Shown one piece after another: positions 1 to 6,123 of a stretch of 6,165 nt of DNA. The notes under the pieces were generated by a model. It saw nothing but the letters and a program-made list of their open reading frames with translations, searched no databases and was not told where the DNA came from. Numbering within the stretch: the stretch's first letter is position 1; the number at the start of each line of letters is the position of its first letter. The DNA is from Candidatus Gottesmanbacteria bacterium. Lineage in GTDB: Bacteria > Patescibacteriota > Microgenomatia > UBA10105 > UBA927. Location: positions 1-6,165 of the forward strand of contig JACREP010000091.1 in assembly GCA_016218185.1 (NCBI GenBank), read 5' to 3'. The translations under genes and the position numbers were made by a program.

Positions 1-427
1 GCTTCGCATTTTTGGATTATTCGGCCCGGGAGAAGATTACCGCCTGCGGTTCATTTCCAATTTGATTGTCCGTGCGCTATCCGGGCAGCCGCTTGTGATG
101 AGCCAGGATGCATATTTTGATTACGTATGGATCCGCGATTTTGTCCGTATCGTTGAGCACTTCATCCAACACGAAGGGAAGTATCGGGCGTACAATATCG
201 GGACGGGTAAGCGGTATCGCCTGAGTGATATTGCCAGGAAGATCATTGCAATATCAGGTTCGCGAGAAACCCTGCAGATAAAAAAGAAAGGATTCAATAA
301 GGAATATACGTGTGATAACGCAAGACTGATGAGAGAACTAAGGGGATTCAGATTTACTGATTTTAGTGGATCACTCCAAGAGTTGTATACGTGGTACAAA
401 AAAAGAAAACAATACTGGAACCTATGA
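1..427 (+). CDS. NAD-dependent epimerase/dehydratase, C-terminal part (5' end cut by window)
   Basis: The reading frame is open from base 2 to the TGA at 425-427, giving 141 visible residues. The N-terminal Rossmann half and the catalytic Tyr/Lys lie outside the window. The visible part starts LRIFGLFGPGEDYRLRFISN, the usual post-catalytic strand and substrate loop of extended SDR nucleotide-sugar epimerases/dehydratases. It continues with the FDYVWIRDFVRIVEHF helix and the YNIGTGKRYRLSDIA segment, both standard in this superfamily. The end (YTCDNARLMRELRGFRFT...LYTWY) matches the usual substrate-domain finish, so the 3' end is intact. A TTG at 62 could be called as a start, but homology runs upstream of it to the edge. 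Its TGA overlaps the next gene's ATG. It probably modifies a nucleotide sugar in the cytoplasm; the exact substrate cannot be told from this half. Confidence 0.85.
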   Translation, partial: LRIFGLFGPGEDYRLRFISNLIVRALSGQPLVMSQDAYFDYVWIRDFVRIVEHFIQHEGKYRAYNIGTGKRYRLSDIARKIIAISGSRETLQIKKKGFNKEYTCDNARLMRELRGFRFTDFSGSLQELYTWYKKRKQYWNL

Positions 428-1089
428 AGCGAACTGTACTTATCACCGGCGGATCGCGGGGGATCGGGGCGGCAATCGCTACCTTACTTAAAAAAGAAGG
501 ATATGCGGTTATTGCACCGACTCGGGCAGAGTTGGATCTTAAGAGTGACAATTCCATTGAATCCTTCATTCAACACCATAAAGCAGCACGCATTGACATT
601 CTTGTCAATAACGCAGGAGTCAACAATCCGCAGCGGATTGATGAGGTAAGCGATGAAAATATAACGGAAACGATGCAAATAAATCTTATCGCGCCCGTCA
701 AGCTTATCCGTGCAGTGGTCCCGGGCATGAAGAAGCGCAAATGGGGGAGAATCGTTAATATAAGTTCCATGTTCGGCATCATTGCCCGCGGCAGGCAGGT
801 GCTCTATGCTGCCACCAAACATGGTATCAATGGTGTCACGAAGGCTCTCTGCCTTGAGTTGGCACCGCATAATATACTCGTCAATTCCGTATGCCCGGGG
901 TTTACCGCAACGGATTTGGTACTTCGTAACCCGCCGGAAAAAGTTAAAGCGCTTGTAGCGGAAGTGCCAGTCGGCAGGCTTGCAAAACCCGTGGAGATTG
1001 CCCGGCTTGTCCATTTTCTTATATCCGAGAAAAATACCTATATCACGGGGGAGACAGTACTGATAGACGGGGGATACACATGTCGATGA
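424..1089 (+). CDS. Classical SDR-family NAD(P)-dependent oxidoreductase
   Basis: This 221-residue protein is a single Rossmann domain, slightly short for a classical SDR (about 240-260). Visible motifs are the cofactor loop TGGSRGIG (8-15), NNAG (62-65), and the catalytic tetrad Asn87, Ser115, Tyr128 and Lys132 (YAATK). After these come the PG motif (VCPGFTATDL, 157-166) and the ITGETVLIDGGY terminus. The stretch after beta-2 (APTRAELDL, 31-39) is compressed compared with FabG, which accounts for the short length. I chose the ATG at 424 because it places TGGSRGIG eight residues in and overlaps the upstream stop as ATGA. The in-frame GTG at 391 would add an unconserved lysine-rich extension. 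It probably reduces a keto group or oxidises an alcohol on a sugar or cyclitol. The coupling to the cyclase suggests it acts on the same pathway's intermediate (inference). A FabG-like fatty-acid role is less likely in this context. Confidence 0.88.
   Translation: MKRTVLITGGSRGIGAAIATLLKKEGYAVIAPTRAELDLKSDNSIESFIQHHKAARIDILVNNAGVNNPQRIDEVSDENITETMQINLIAPVKLIRAVVPGMKKRKWGRIVNISSMFGIIARGRQVLYAATKHGINGVTKALCLELAPHNILVNSVCPGFTATDLVLRNPPEKVKALVAEVPVGRLAKPVEIARLVHFLISEKNTYITGETVLIDGGYTCR
1069..1074 (+). promoter_or_regulatory. Possible Shine-Dalgarno element deciding the cyclase start
   Basis: The purine run GGGGGA ends 5 nt before the ATG at 1080 and 11 nt before the in-frame ATG at 1086. It favours 1080, whereas the ATGA pattern of other junctions favours 1086. 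The same bases encode the conserved Asp-Gly-Gly of the SDR C-terminus, so the run may be there for coding reasons alone. Confidence 0.3.
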
Positions 1090-2174
1090 AAACGATCACT
1101 ATCCCAACCCGGCTCGGAAGTTTTCCGGTTCACTTCGTGGACAATTTTCAATTTGCTGATGAAGTTCTTAAAATACCGCACTCGGTAGTTATCGTGGGAA
1201 AAAATGTCAATCGTTTATACAAAAGATTGTTTAGAAAGCTTCCGCAAGAACGGTTACTTGTCTTGCCGATGGAAGAACAACACAAAACACTCGATACGGT
1301 TATGGCCATATACAAACGCTTACTTCCGTTCAGCGCAAAACGAAACCTTACCATCATTTCTTTCGGCGGCGGGGTAAACCAGGATATTACGGGGTTTGTC
1401 GCATCGACCATCTACCGCGGGGCAAACTGGATCTATGTGCCGACGACTCTCCTTGCCATGGCAGACAGCGCGATAGGACTTAAAACTTCCATCAATTTCA
1501 AAGATTATAAAAACGTCATCGGTACCTTTTACCCGCCGTCGGCAATATTTATTAATGTTGATTTTCTGGATACATTGTCCGCGCCAGACTATGCAAGCGG
1601 CATAGGCGAAATCGTGAAGTTTTATCTTATGAAACCGGACGGCCTTAAAAATTTGGATAAAAGCATCCGCACAATAGATACACTTCGGGACACAAAGGAC
1701 AAAGCGCTTGTTCGGCGCGTGATTGAGCAAAGTATCAGAATAAAGCTCGGGTACATGAAAGGCGATGAATTTGACCGCGGGAAAAGAAACCTGCTTAACT
1801 ACGGCCATGAACTGGGACATGCGCTGGAATCTGTTTCCGGGTTTCGGATCCCGCATGGTACGGGAGTGCTTATCGGAATGCTCTTTGCCAATTATGTATC
1901 GTGTGAGCGGAAATGGCTTGACAGAAGCTTATTTTCCTATATAAATGAGAGGCTCCTGCTGCCCAATATTCTTGCCCGAAGGAGAGCGTTACAAAAATTT
2001 TATTTCCAGCCTACGCATATTATTGATCGCATGAAGAAGGATAAAAAGCGGACGAGCGAAGGGCTGGTGTTGGTGTTGCCGCGAAAAGACCTGACACTCG
2101 TCAAAGTTGGCGATCTCACGATTCAGGAAATTGCGAAAGGGCTTACTTTTGCAAGACAAACACTAAAACTATGA
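1080..2174 (+). CDS. 3-dehydroquinate synthase-like sugar phosphate cyclase
   Basis: This 364-residue protein has normal DHQS-family length. An NAD-binding N-terminal half carries GGGVNQDITGF (96-106) and YRGANWIYVPTTLLAMADS (112-130). Recalling Aspergillus DHQS, residues matching its active site are Arg113, Asp129, Lys135, Lys144-Asn145, Glu177, Lys180, Lys222, Arg236, Asn240, His243, His247, His259 and a Lys at 322/323. Glu177, His243 and His259 are the expected metal ligands. The usual GGKT loop reads GLKTSIN (133-139). DHQS converts DAHP to 3-dehydroquinate; relatives (2-epi-5-epi-valiolone, 2-deoxy-scyllo-inosose and related synthases) cyclise other sugar phosphates. No other shikimate gene is visible and all neighbours are sugar genes, so a specialised cyclase is possible, but the near-complete DHQS residue set leaves true AroB open. 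The ATG at 1086 (ATGA overlap) is an alternative start two residues shorter. Confidence 0.85.
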   Translation: MSMKTITIPTRLGSFPVHFVDNFQFADEVLKIPHSVVIVGKNVNRLYKRLFRKLPQERLLVLPMEEQHKTLDTVMAIYKRLLPFSAKRNLTIISFGGGVNQDITGFVASTIYRGANWIYVPTTLLAMADSAIGLKTSINFKDYKNVIGTFYPPSAIFINVDFLDTLSAPDYASGIGEIVKFYLMKPDGLKNLDKSIRTIDTLRDTKDKALVRRVIEQSIRIKLGYMKGDEFDRGKRNLLNYGHELGHALESVSGFRIPHGTGVLIGMLFANYVSCERKWLDRSLFSYINERLLLPNILARRRALQKFYFQPTHIIDRMKKDKKRTSEGLVLVLPRKDLTLVKVGDLTIQEIAKGLTFARQTLKL

Positions 2175-2959
2175 ATGCATTAGAACTGACCATGGTAGAT
2201 TTGTTAAAGGATTTGAAGAAAAATCACGGCGTGACGGCGGTCAAGGCGGAGTTTGAGGCGGAAGCGTGCAGACTCAATGAGGTGATGCGCTTAAAAGACG
2301 TTGCGTCACAGGCGGGGCTTGGGATAATTCTCAAAGTGGGAGGAGCAGAGGCAATCACGGATATGTACCATGCCCAACACATCGGAGTCACCGGTCTTAT
2401 TGCGCCCATGATAGAAAGCGCGTATGCGATGAGAAAGTTTCTTATGGCCATCAAAACCTATTTCCCCAAAGACTTGCAGGATTACATTCATTTCGGCGTC
2501 AACATCGAAACCTACCTTGCGTACCAAAACTTACCGGAGATCCTTAAGGAAAAGCAATTATTTCTTCTTTCCTCAATAACGCTGGGCCGCGTGGATATGA
2601 CGGGGTCGCTCGGTATTTCGCGGGAAGATATCAATTGCGATCAGATCTATAGAATTGCTGAGGATATGTTTGGGCAGGTGAAGAAAAAGGGCTTGCAGAC
2701 GACTATGGGCGGCGGGATAGCCAAGGAGGCAGTACCGTTCATCAGAAAACTGGTGCGAAAGAAGCTTCTGGATCACGTAGAGACAAGGAAAATCGTGTTC
2801 CATCTGCCGAAAGCACTCGCCGGTATGGAAAAGGGAGTGGTGAAGGCAAACAGATTTGAGCTCCTGTGGCTTGAGAGCAAGCGCCAATATTATTCCACCA
2901 TCTACCACGAGGACGAAACCCGCATCGAGATGCTCAAAAAACGCGTGAATACAATATGA
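2171..2959 (+). CDS. HpcH/HpaI aldolase / citrate lyase-fold protein
   Basis: This 262-residue protein has the length of a single TIM barrel of the PEP/pyruvate superfamily. Recognisable elements are the APMIES strand (78-83), NIETYLAYQN (111-120) with Glu113 as likely metal ligand, and ITLGRVDMTGSLG (136-148) with Asp142 as likely second ligand, followed by the SREDIN loop. Two usual HpaI features are altered: the pyruvate-binding Arg position appears to be Lys55 (IILKVGG), and where the HpaI Asp-His pair is expected I see KAEFEAEACR (25-34) without His. It is therefore probably not a standard pyruvate aldolase. C-C bond formation or cleavage on a sugar or cyclitol intermediate is an inference from fold and coupling. 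The ATG overlaps the cyclase stop as ATGA and has no clear Shine-Dalgarno, which suggests translational coupling. I do not know a characterised member of this exact subfamily. Confidence 0.75.
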   Translation: MNALELTMVDLLKDLKKNHGVTAVKAEFEAEACRLNEVMRLKDVASQAGLGIILKVGGAEAITDMYHAQHIGVTGLIAPMIESAYAMRKFLMAIKTYFPKDLQDYIHFGVNIETYLAYQNLPEILKEKQLFLLSSITLGRVDMTGSLGISREDINCDQIYRIAEDMFGQVKKKGLQTTMGGGIAKEAVPFIRKLVRKKLLDHVETRKIVFHLPKALAGMEKGVVKANRFELLWLESKRQYYSTIYHEDETRIEMLKKRVNTI

Positions 2960-3894
2960 AAGAGAAAAAGCTTATTTCCATCTGTATTCCCTGTTATAAC
3001 GAAGAGGAAAACATGGGCCCCTCGTATCGGGAACTCCAGCGCGTGACCAAACCGCCGGCGAAATACTCTTTTGAGTTTGTGTACGTGGATAACGGAAGTT
3101 CAGATAAGACGCGGGGAGAGATCCGCAAGCTGGTAGCCAAAGACAAGCGGGTGACCGGCGTTTTCTTATCACGCAACTTCGGCGCGGAAGCATCCGGAGA
3201 AGCAGCGATGGATCATGCGAGGGGTGATGCAGTAGTCATCTACCACTGCGACATGCAGGATCCTGCAAACTTAATTCCTGTATTTATCAAAAAATGGGAA
3301 GAAGGGTACGATTCGGTGGTAGGGATTTACACCAAGACGGAAGATATATTTCCCATGGGGCTCGTGAGAAAGCTTTTTTACCGGTTTTTTAAGGCAATGT
3401 CTAATATCGATGTGCCGGTGAATGCAGGGGCATTCAGCTTAATGGACAGAAAAATCCTAGATGCCCTCAAAAAATTTCCGGAAAAATTCCGGTTTTTCCG
3501 GGGACTCCGTGCATGGGTGGGGTTCAAAACCGCATATGTCCCGTATGAGCGGAAACGGCGTGAACGGGGGAAAAGTTCCTATAACCTGTTGGATTATTTT
3601 AAGCATGCGGAGCGCAGCTTTTTCGGCTTTTCGTACCTACCGCTTGACCTGATCATTTATGCGGGACTTGCGATTGTTGGCATTTCATTTTTGTTCCTTA
3701 TTGGATATTTATTAAGTATTTTTCTCTTGGGGAATAAAGCGAGCGAGATGGTGATTCTCCTTACGGTAATTATGCTCTTTGGCGGGATCCAACTGCTGGC
3801 ACTTTCGATGGTGGGAAAGTACGTGCAGGTGATTGTGGAGGAAACCAAATCGCGGCCCATGTATATTGTGGAAGAGGTGGTTGGGATAACATAA
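2956..3894 (+). CDS. Family 2 glycosyltransferase, GtrB/DPM1-like, membrane-anchored
   Basis: This 312-residue protein has a cytoplasmic GT-A domain followed by two membrane segments (about 228-256 and 263-288), the GtrB/PgtB-type polyprenyl-phosphate glycosyltransferase layout. Visible motifs are SICIPCYNEEEN (8-19), VDNGSSDKT (44-52), LSRNFGAEAS (71-80), the metal-binding CDMQDP (98-103), NAGAFSLMDR (156-165) and RERGKSSYNLLDYF (202-215). Late Arg300 in ETKSRPMYIVEE fits the post-membrane juxtaposition seen in this family. It probably moves a sugar from a nucleotide donor to undecaprenyl phosphate at the inner leaflet; donor identity is not readable. The ATG overlaps the aldolase-like stop as ATGA and no Shine-Dalgarno is evident. 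The next gene starts two bases after its TAA. A direct glycan transferase role is the main alternative. Confidence 0.88.
   Translation: MKEKKLISICIPCYNEEENMGPSYRELQRVTKPPAKYSFEFVYVDNGSSDKTRGEIRKLVAKDKRVTGVFLSRNFGAEASGEAAMDHARGDAVVIYHCDMQDPANLIPVFIKKWEEGYDSVVGIYTKTEDIFPMGLVRKLFYRFFKAMSNIDVPVNAGAFSLMDRKILDALKKFPEKFRFFRGLRAWVGFKTAYVPYERKRRERGKSSYNLLDYFKHAERSFFGFSYLPLDLIIYAGLAIVGISFLFLIGYLLSIFLLGNKASEMVILLTVIMLFGGIQLLALSMVGKYVQVIVEETKSRPMYIVEEVVGIT
3478..3501. repeat. Perfect 9-bp inverted repeat inside the glycosyltransferase gene
   Basis: CCGGAAAAA (3478-3486) is answered by TTTTTCCGG (3493-3501) around the 6-base loop TTCCGG. The bases encode family-typical residues (about 175-182), and there is no trailing T-run, so it is not a terminator. 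It may be a coding coincidence or a local RNA hairpin. Confidence 0.35.
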
Positions 3895-3895
3895 T

Positions 3896-5119
3896 ATGGA
3901 TATGAGGGTGCCTGTATCGGGAAAAGTATTTGACCATAATGAGATCGATAATGCTATAGCTGCGGCTCGTGATTGTTGGTGGACGGAAGGACGGTTTGCC
4001 AAGCAATTTGAAAAAGACTTCACTGGCTTTTTAGGCGTGCGCTACGCAACACTGGTGAATTCCGGGTCCTCGGCAAATCTATTGGCCCTTACCGCCTTAA
4101 CATCCAACGTATTCGGAGAAAGACGACTTATGCAGGGCGATGAAGTCATCAGTGTGGCGGACTCTTTTCCCACGACGGTCAATCCGATTTTGCAAAACCG
4201 TTGCACCGCAGTGCTTATTGACAGCGACGTGGGAACCAGAAACGCAACTGTTGACCGGGTTAAAAAAGCCATTACCAAAAAGACGAAAGCCATCATGATG
4301 GCGCACACGCTGGGTAACCCCATCCCTCTTACTGGAATTATGGAACTGGTCAAAAAGCACAATCTTTGGTTTATTGAGGACTGCTGTGATGCCCTGGGAT
4401 CAACATATGCGGATAAATTCGCTGGGACATTCGGTCACGTAGCAACCTTTAGTTTTTACCCTGCCCATCAAATCACGATGGGGGAGGGAGGTGCAGTTGT
4501 CACCAATAACCCGCTTATCCACCGTGCCATCCGGCAATTCCGCGATTGGGGACGGGATTGCTGGTGTGATACGGGGTGCGATAATACGTGCGGCAAGCGC
4601 TTTGGATGGAAACTGGGTGATTTGCCGTTTGGGTACGATCACAAGTATATTTATTCGCAGATCGGCTATAACCTAAAGCTTACGGATTTTCAGGCTGCCA
4701 TAGGGGTAGCGCAGCTCAAAAAGCTTCCTGGATTTATCAAAAAGCGGAAGGGGAATTTTAAGCGGCTGTACGAATTTTTCAAGGATTACCAGAAGTGGTT
4801 CATTTTGCCTTCGTGGGAAAAGGAAGCAGATCCGTGCTGGTTCGGGTTTATGATTGTGATCCGCGACGGTGCACCGTTTACCAGACTTGCATTGGTGCAA
4901 TACTTAGAAAGTAAGAAAATTGCCACCAGGAGTCTCTTTGCCGGAAACCTACTCAAGCACCCGGCATACATCGGTAGGAAGGATGTACGGGTGGCCGGAA
5001 GCCTGCGCAACTGCGATAAGATTACCAACGACGGTTTTTGGATCGGCGTGTATCCGGGGATTACAGCCGCGATGCTTAACTACGTGGAAGAACAATTAAG
5101 AAATTTTTTTCGACGATAA
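3896..5119 (+). CDS. rfbH: RfbH/E1-type CDP-4-keto-6-deoxy-D-glucose 3-dehydrase
   Basis: This 407-residue DegT/DnrJ/EryC1-fold enzyme uses PMP instead of acting as an aminotransferase. The internal-aldimine Lys is replaced by His191 in SFYPAHQITMGEGGAV (186-201), the hallmark of E1. Cysteines 164, 222, 224 and 232 follow C-X57-C-X1-C-X7-C exactly, the E1 [2Fe-2S] pattern. DNTCGKRFGW and GYDHKYIYSQIGYNLK are typical RfbH blocks, and Asp162 should contact the pyridine nitrogen. E1 removes the C3 hydroxyl of CDP-4-keto-6-deoxyglucose with an E3 reductase supplying electrons, leading to 3,6-dideoxyhexoses (abequose, paratose, tyvelose, ascarylose). No E3, RfbF or RfbG is in the window. The N-terminus starts at the VPVSGKVFD block, roughly 25-30 residues shorter than RfbH proteins I recall; an in-frame TAA at 3887 blocks extension. 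Extra cysteines 163 and 228 flank the cluster. A start at ATG 3902 is possible. Confidence 0.9.
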   Translation: MDMRVPVSGKVFDHNEIDNAIAAARDCWWTEGRFAKQFEKDFTGFLGVRYATLVNSGSSANLLALTALTSNVFGERRLMQGDEVISVADSFPTTVNPILQNRCTAVLIDSDVGTRNATVDRVKKAITKKTKAIMMAHTLGNPIPLTGIMELVKKHNLWFIEDCCDALGSTYADKFAGTFGHVATFSFYPAHQITMGEGGAVVTNNPLIHRAIRQFRDWGRDCWCDTGCDNTCGKRFGWKLGDLPFGYDHKYIYSQIGYNLKLTDFQAAIGVAQLKKLPGFIKKRKGNFKRLYEFFKDYQKWFILPSWEKEADPCWFGFMIVIRDGAPFTRLALVQYLESKKIATRSLFAGNLLKHPAYIGRKDVRVAGSLRNCDKITNDGFWIGVYPGITAAMLNYVEEQLRNFFRR

Positions 5120-5133
5120 GGTACAATAAGAGC
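5118..5133 (+). promoter_or_regulatory. galE upstream element: possible TACAAT -10 box, weak AAGG ribosome site
   Basis: In the 14-base gap before galE, TACAAT (5122-5127) matches a sigma-70 -10 box at five of six positions. The expected start point falls on or near the galE ATG, which would give a leaderless transcript. No matching -35 hexamer lies 16-18 bases upstream. AAGG (5118-5121), 12 bases from the ATG, could act as a weak ribosome site instead. Either reading is tentative. Confidence 0.25.
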
Positions 5134-6123
5134 ATGAACATACTGGTGACCGGCGGAGCGGGATACATCGGCAGCCACATGGTGCGAATGCTGGTTGGTG
5201 CCGGTCATGATGTGAGAGTTATCGATACGCTCGAGTATGGATATAAAGCATCGGTTCCCAAAGGCATACGCCTTACCGTTGCAAATGTCGGCGATCGGGT
5301 AGTATTGGACCGCATATTTTCCTCGCAAAAGCCGGAGGCGGTTATTCATTTCGCCGGATACATAAATGTTGAGGAATCGGTCCGTGAGCCGATGAAATAT
5401 ATGGCAAATAACGTGACGTCGCCGTTGGTATTGCTTGAGGCCATGGAGGCGCACGGAATCAGCAGTATCATTTTTTCCTCAACGGCCGCGGTCTATGGTA
5501 CGCCGACTATTGTGCCGATACCCGAAGATCACCCGAAAGCTCCCACGAGCACATACGGCCTTTCTAAATGGAATTTTGAGCAACTTTTGGCATATTTTGA
5601 CCGACGGGGGACCATCCGATCGATAAGTCTTCGGTATTTTAACGCTGCGGGCGCATCGCTGGACGGAAACTACGGAGAAGCCCACGAGCCGGAAACACAC
5701 ATCATCCCGTTGGCAATGAAAACAGCGATGGGTCAACAGCCAAGTTTTTCTCTCTATGGCACCCACTACCCTACTAAAGACGGAACGTGCGTGCGGGATT
5801 ACATACATGTTGAGGATTTGTGCCAGGCACACGTGCTGATGCTTGATGCGCTGGCGGCGGGTCACAAAACAGATGCGTTTAACGTGGGTACTGGTGAAGG
5901 CGTCACGAATCGCGAGATGGTCGAGGCAGTCAAACGCGAAACAGGCGCTGATTTTCCCGTGGTTGCGTCGGATCCGAGGCCCGGAGATCCTCATACGCTC
6001 GTTGCAGATCCGACGCGACTGACTGGTGAGTTTGGTTGGAAACCAAAGTATTCGGATATAAAAACGATTATTACAAGCGCATGGAAGTGGCATAGAGCGC
6101 ATCGGGAGGGATATCTTAAATAA
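5134..6123 (+). CDS. galE: UDP-glucose 4-epimerase (GalE family)
   Basis: This 329-residue extended SDR has normal GalE length. Visible are the NAD loop GGAGYIGSH (7-15), Asp31 at the end of beta-2, the HFAG strand (72-75), and SSTAAVYG (115-122), where Thr117 occupies the catalytic Ser/Thr position. Also present are Tyr141-x3-Lys145 (YGLSK), SLRYFNAAGA (165-174), HIIPLAM (189-195), GTCVRDYIHVEDLCQAH (217-233) and FNVGTGEGVTNREM (249-262). These blocks are those of GalE rather than of dTDP-glucose dehydratases. It interconverts UDP-glucose and UDP-galactose, possibly also N-acetylated or uronic forms; specificity cannot be settled from sequence. The ATG at 5134 places GGAGYIG six residues in. 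It is the only gene here separated from its predecessor by more than two bases, and a short tandem repeat follows its TAA directly. Confidence 0.92.
   Translation: MNILVTGGAGYIGSHMVRMLVGAGHDVRVIDTLEYGYKASVPKGIRLTVANVGDRVVLDRIFSSQKPEAVIHFAGYINVEESVREPMKYMANNVTSPLVLLEAMEAHGISSIIFSSTAAVYGTPTIVPIPEDHPKAPTSTYGLSKWNFEQLLAYFDRRGTIRSISLRYFNAAGASLDGNYGEAHEPETHIIPLAMKTAMGQQPSFSLYGTHYPTKDGTCVRDYIHVEDLCQAHVLMLDALAAGHKTDAFNVGTGEGVTNREMVEAVKRETGADFPVVASDPRPGDPHTLVADPTRLTGEFGWKPKYSDIKTIITSAWKWHRAHREGYLK

Noticed and set aside
391..423. GTG start at 391 giving the SDR an 11-residue N-terminal extension
   Set aside because: The extension is lysine-rich and unconserved; the ATG at 424 fits the Rossmann start and the stop-start overlap.
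484..1014. Minus-strand open frame of 176 codons opposite the SDR
   Set aside because: It shows no family motif and lies wholly opposite a gene with an intact catalytic tetrad; it is a shadow frame.
1320..1856. Minus-strand open frame of 178 codons opposite the cyclase
   Set aside because: No motif is visible and the plus-strand cyclase motifs cover the same bases.
4380..4600. RfbH as an ordinary sugar aminotransferase
   Set aside because: The PLP-binding Lys is His191 and the four [2Fe-2S] cysteines are present with exact E1 spacing.
5094..5119. T-run (5104-5110) at the end of rfbH as an intrinsic terminator
   Set aside because: No GC-rich stem precedes it, and the bases encode the last residues of RfbH.
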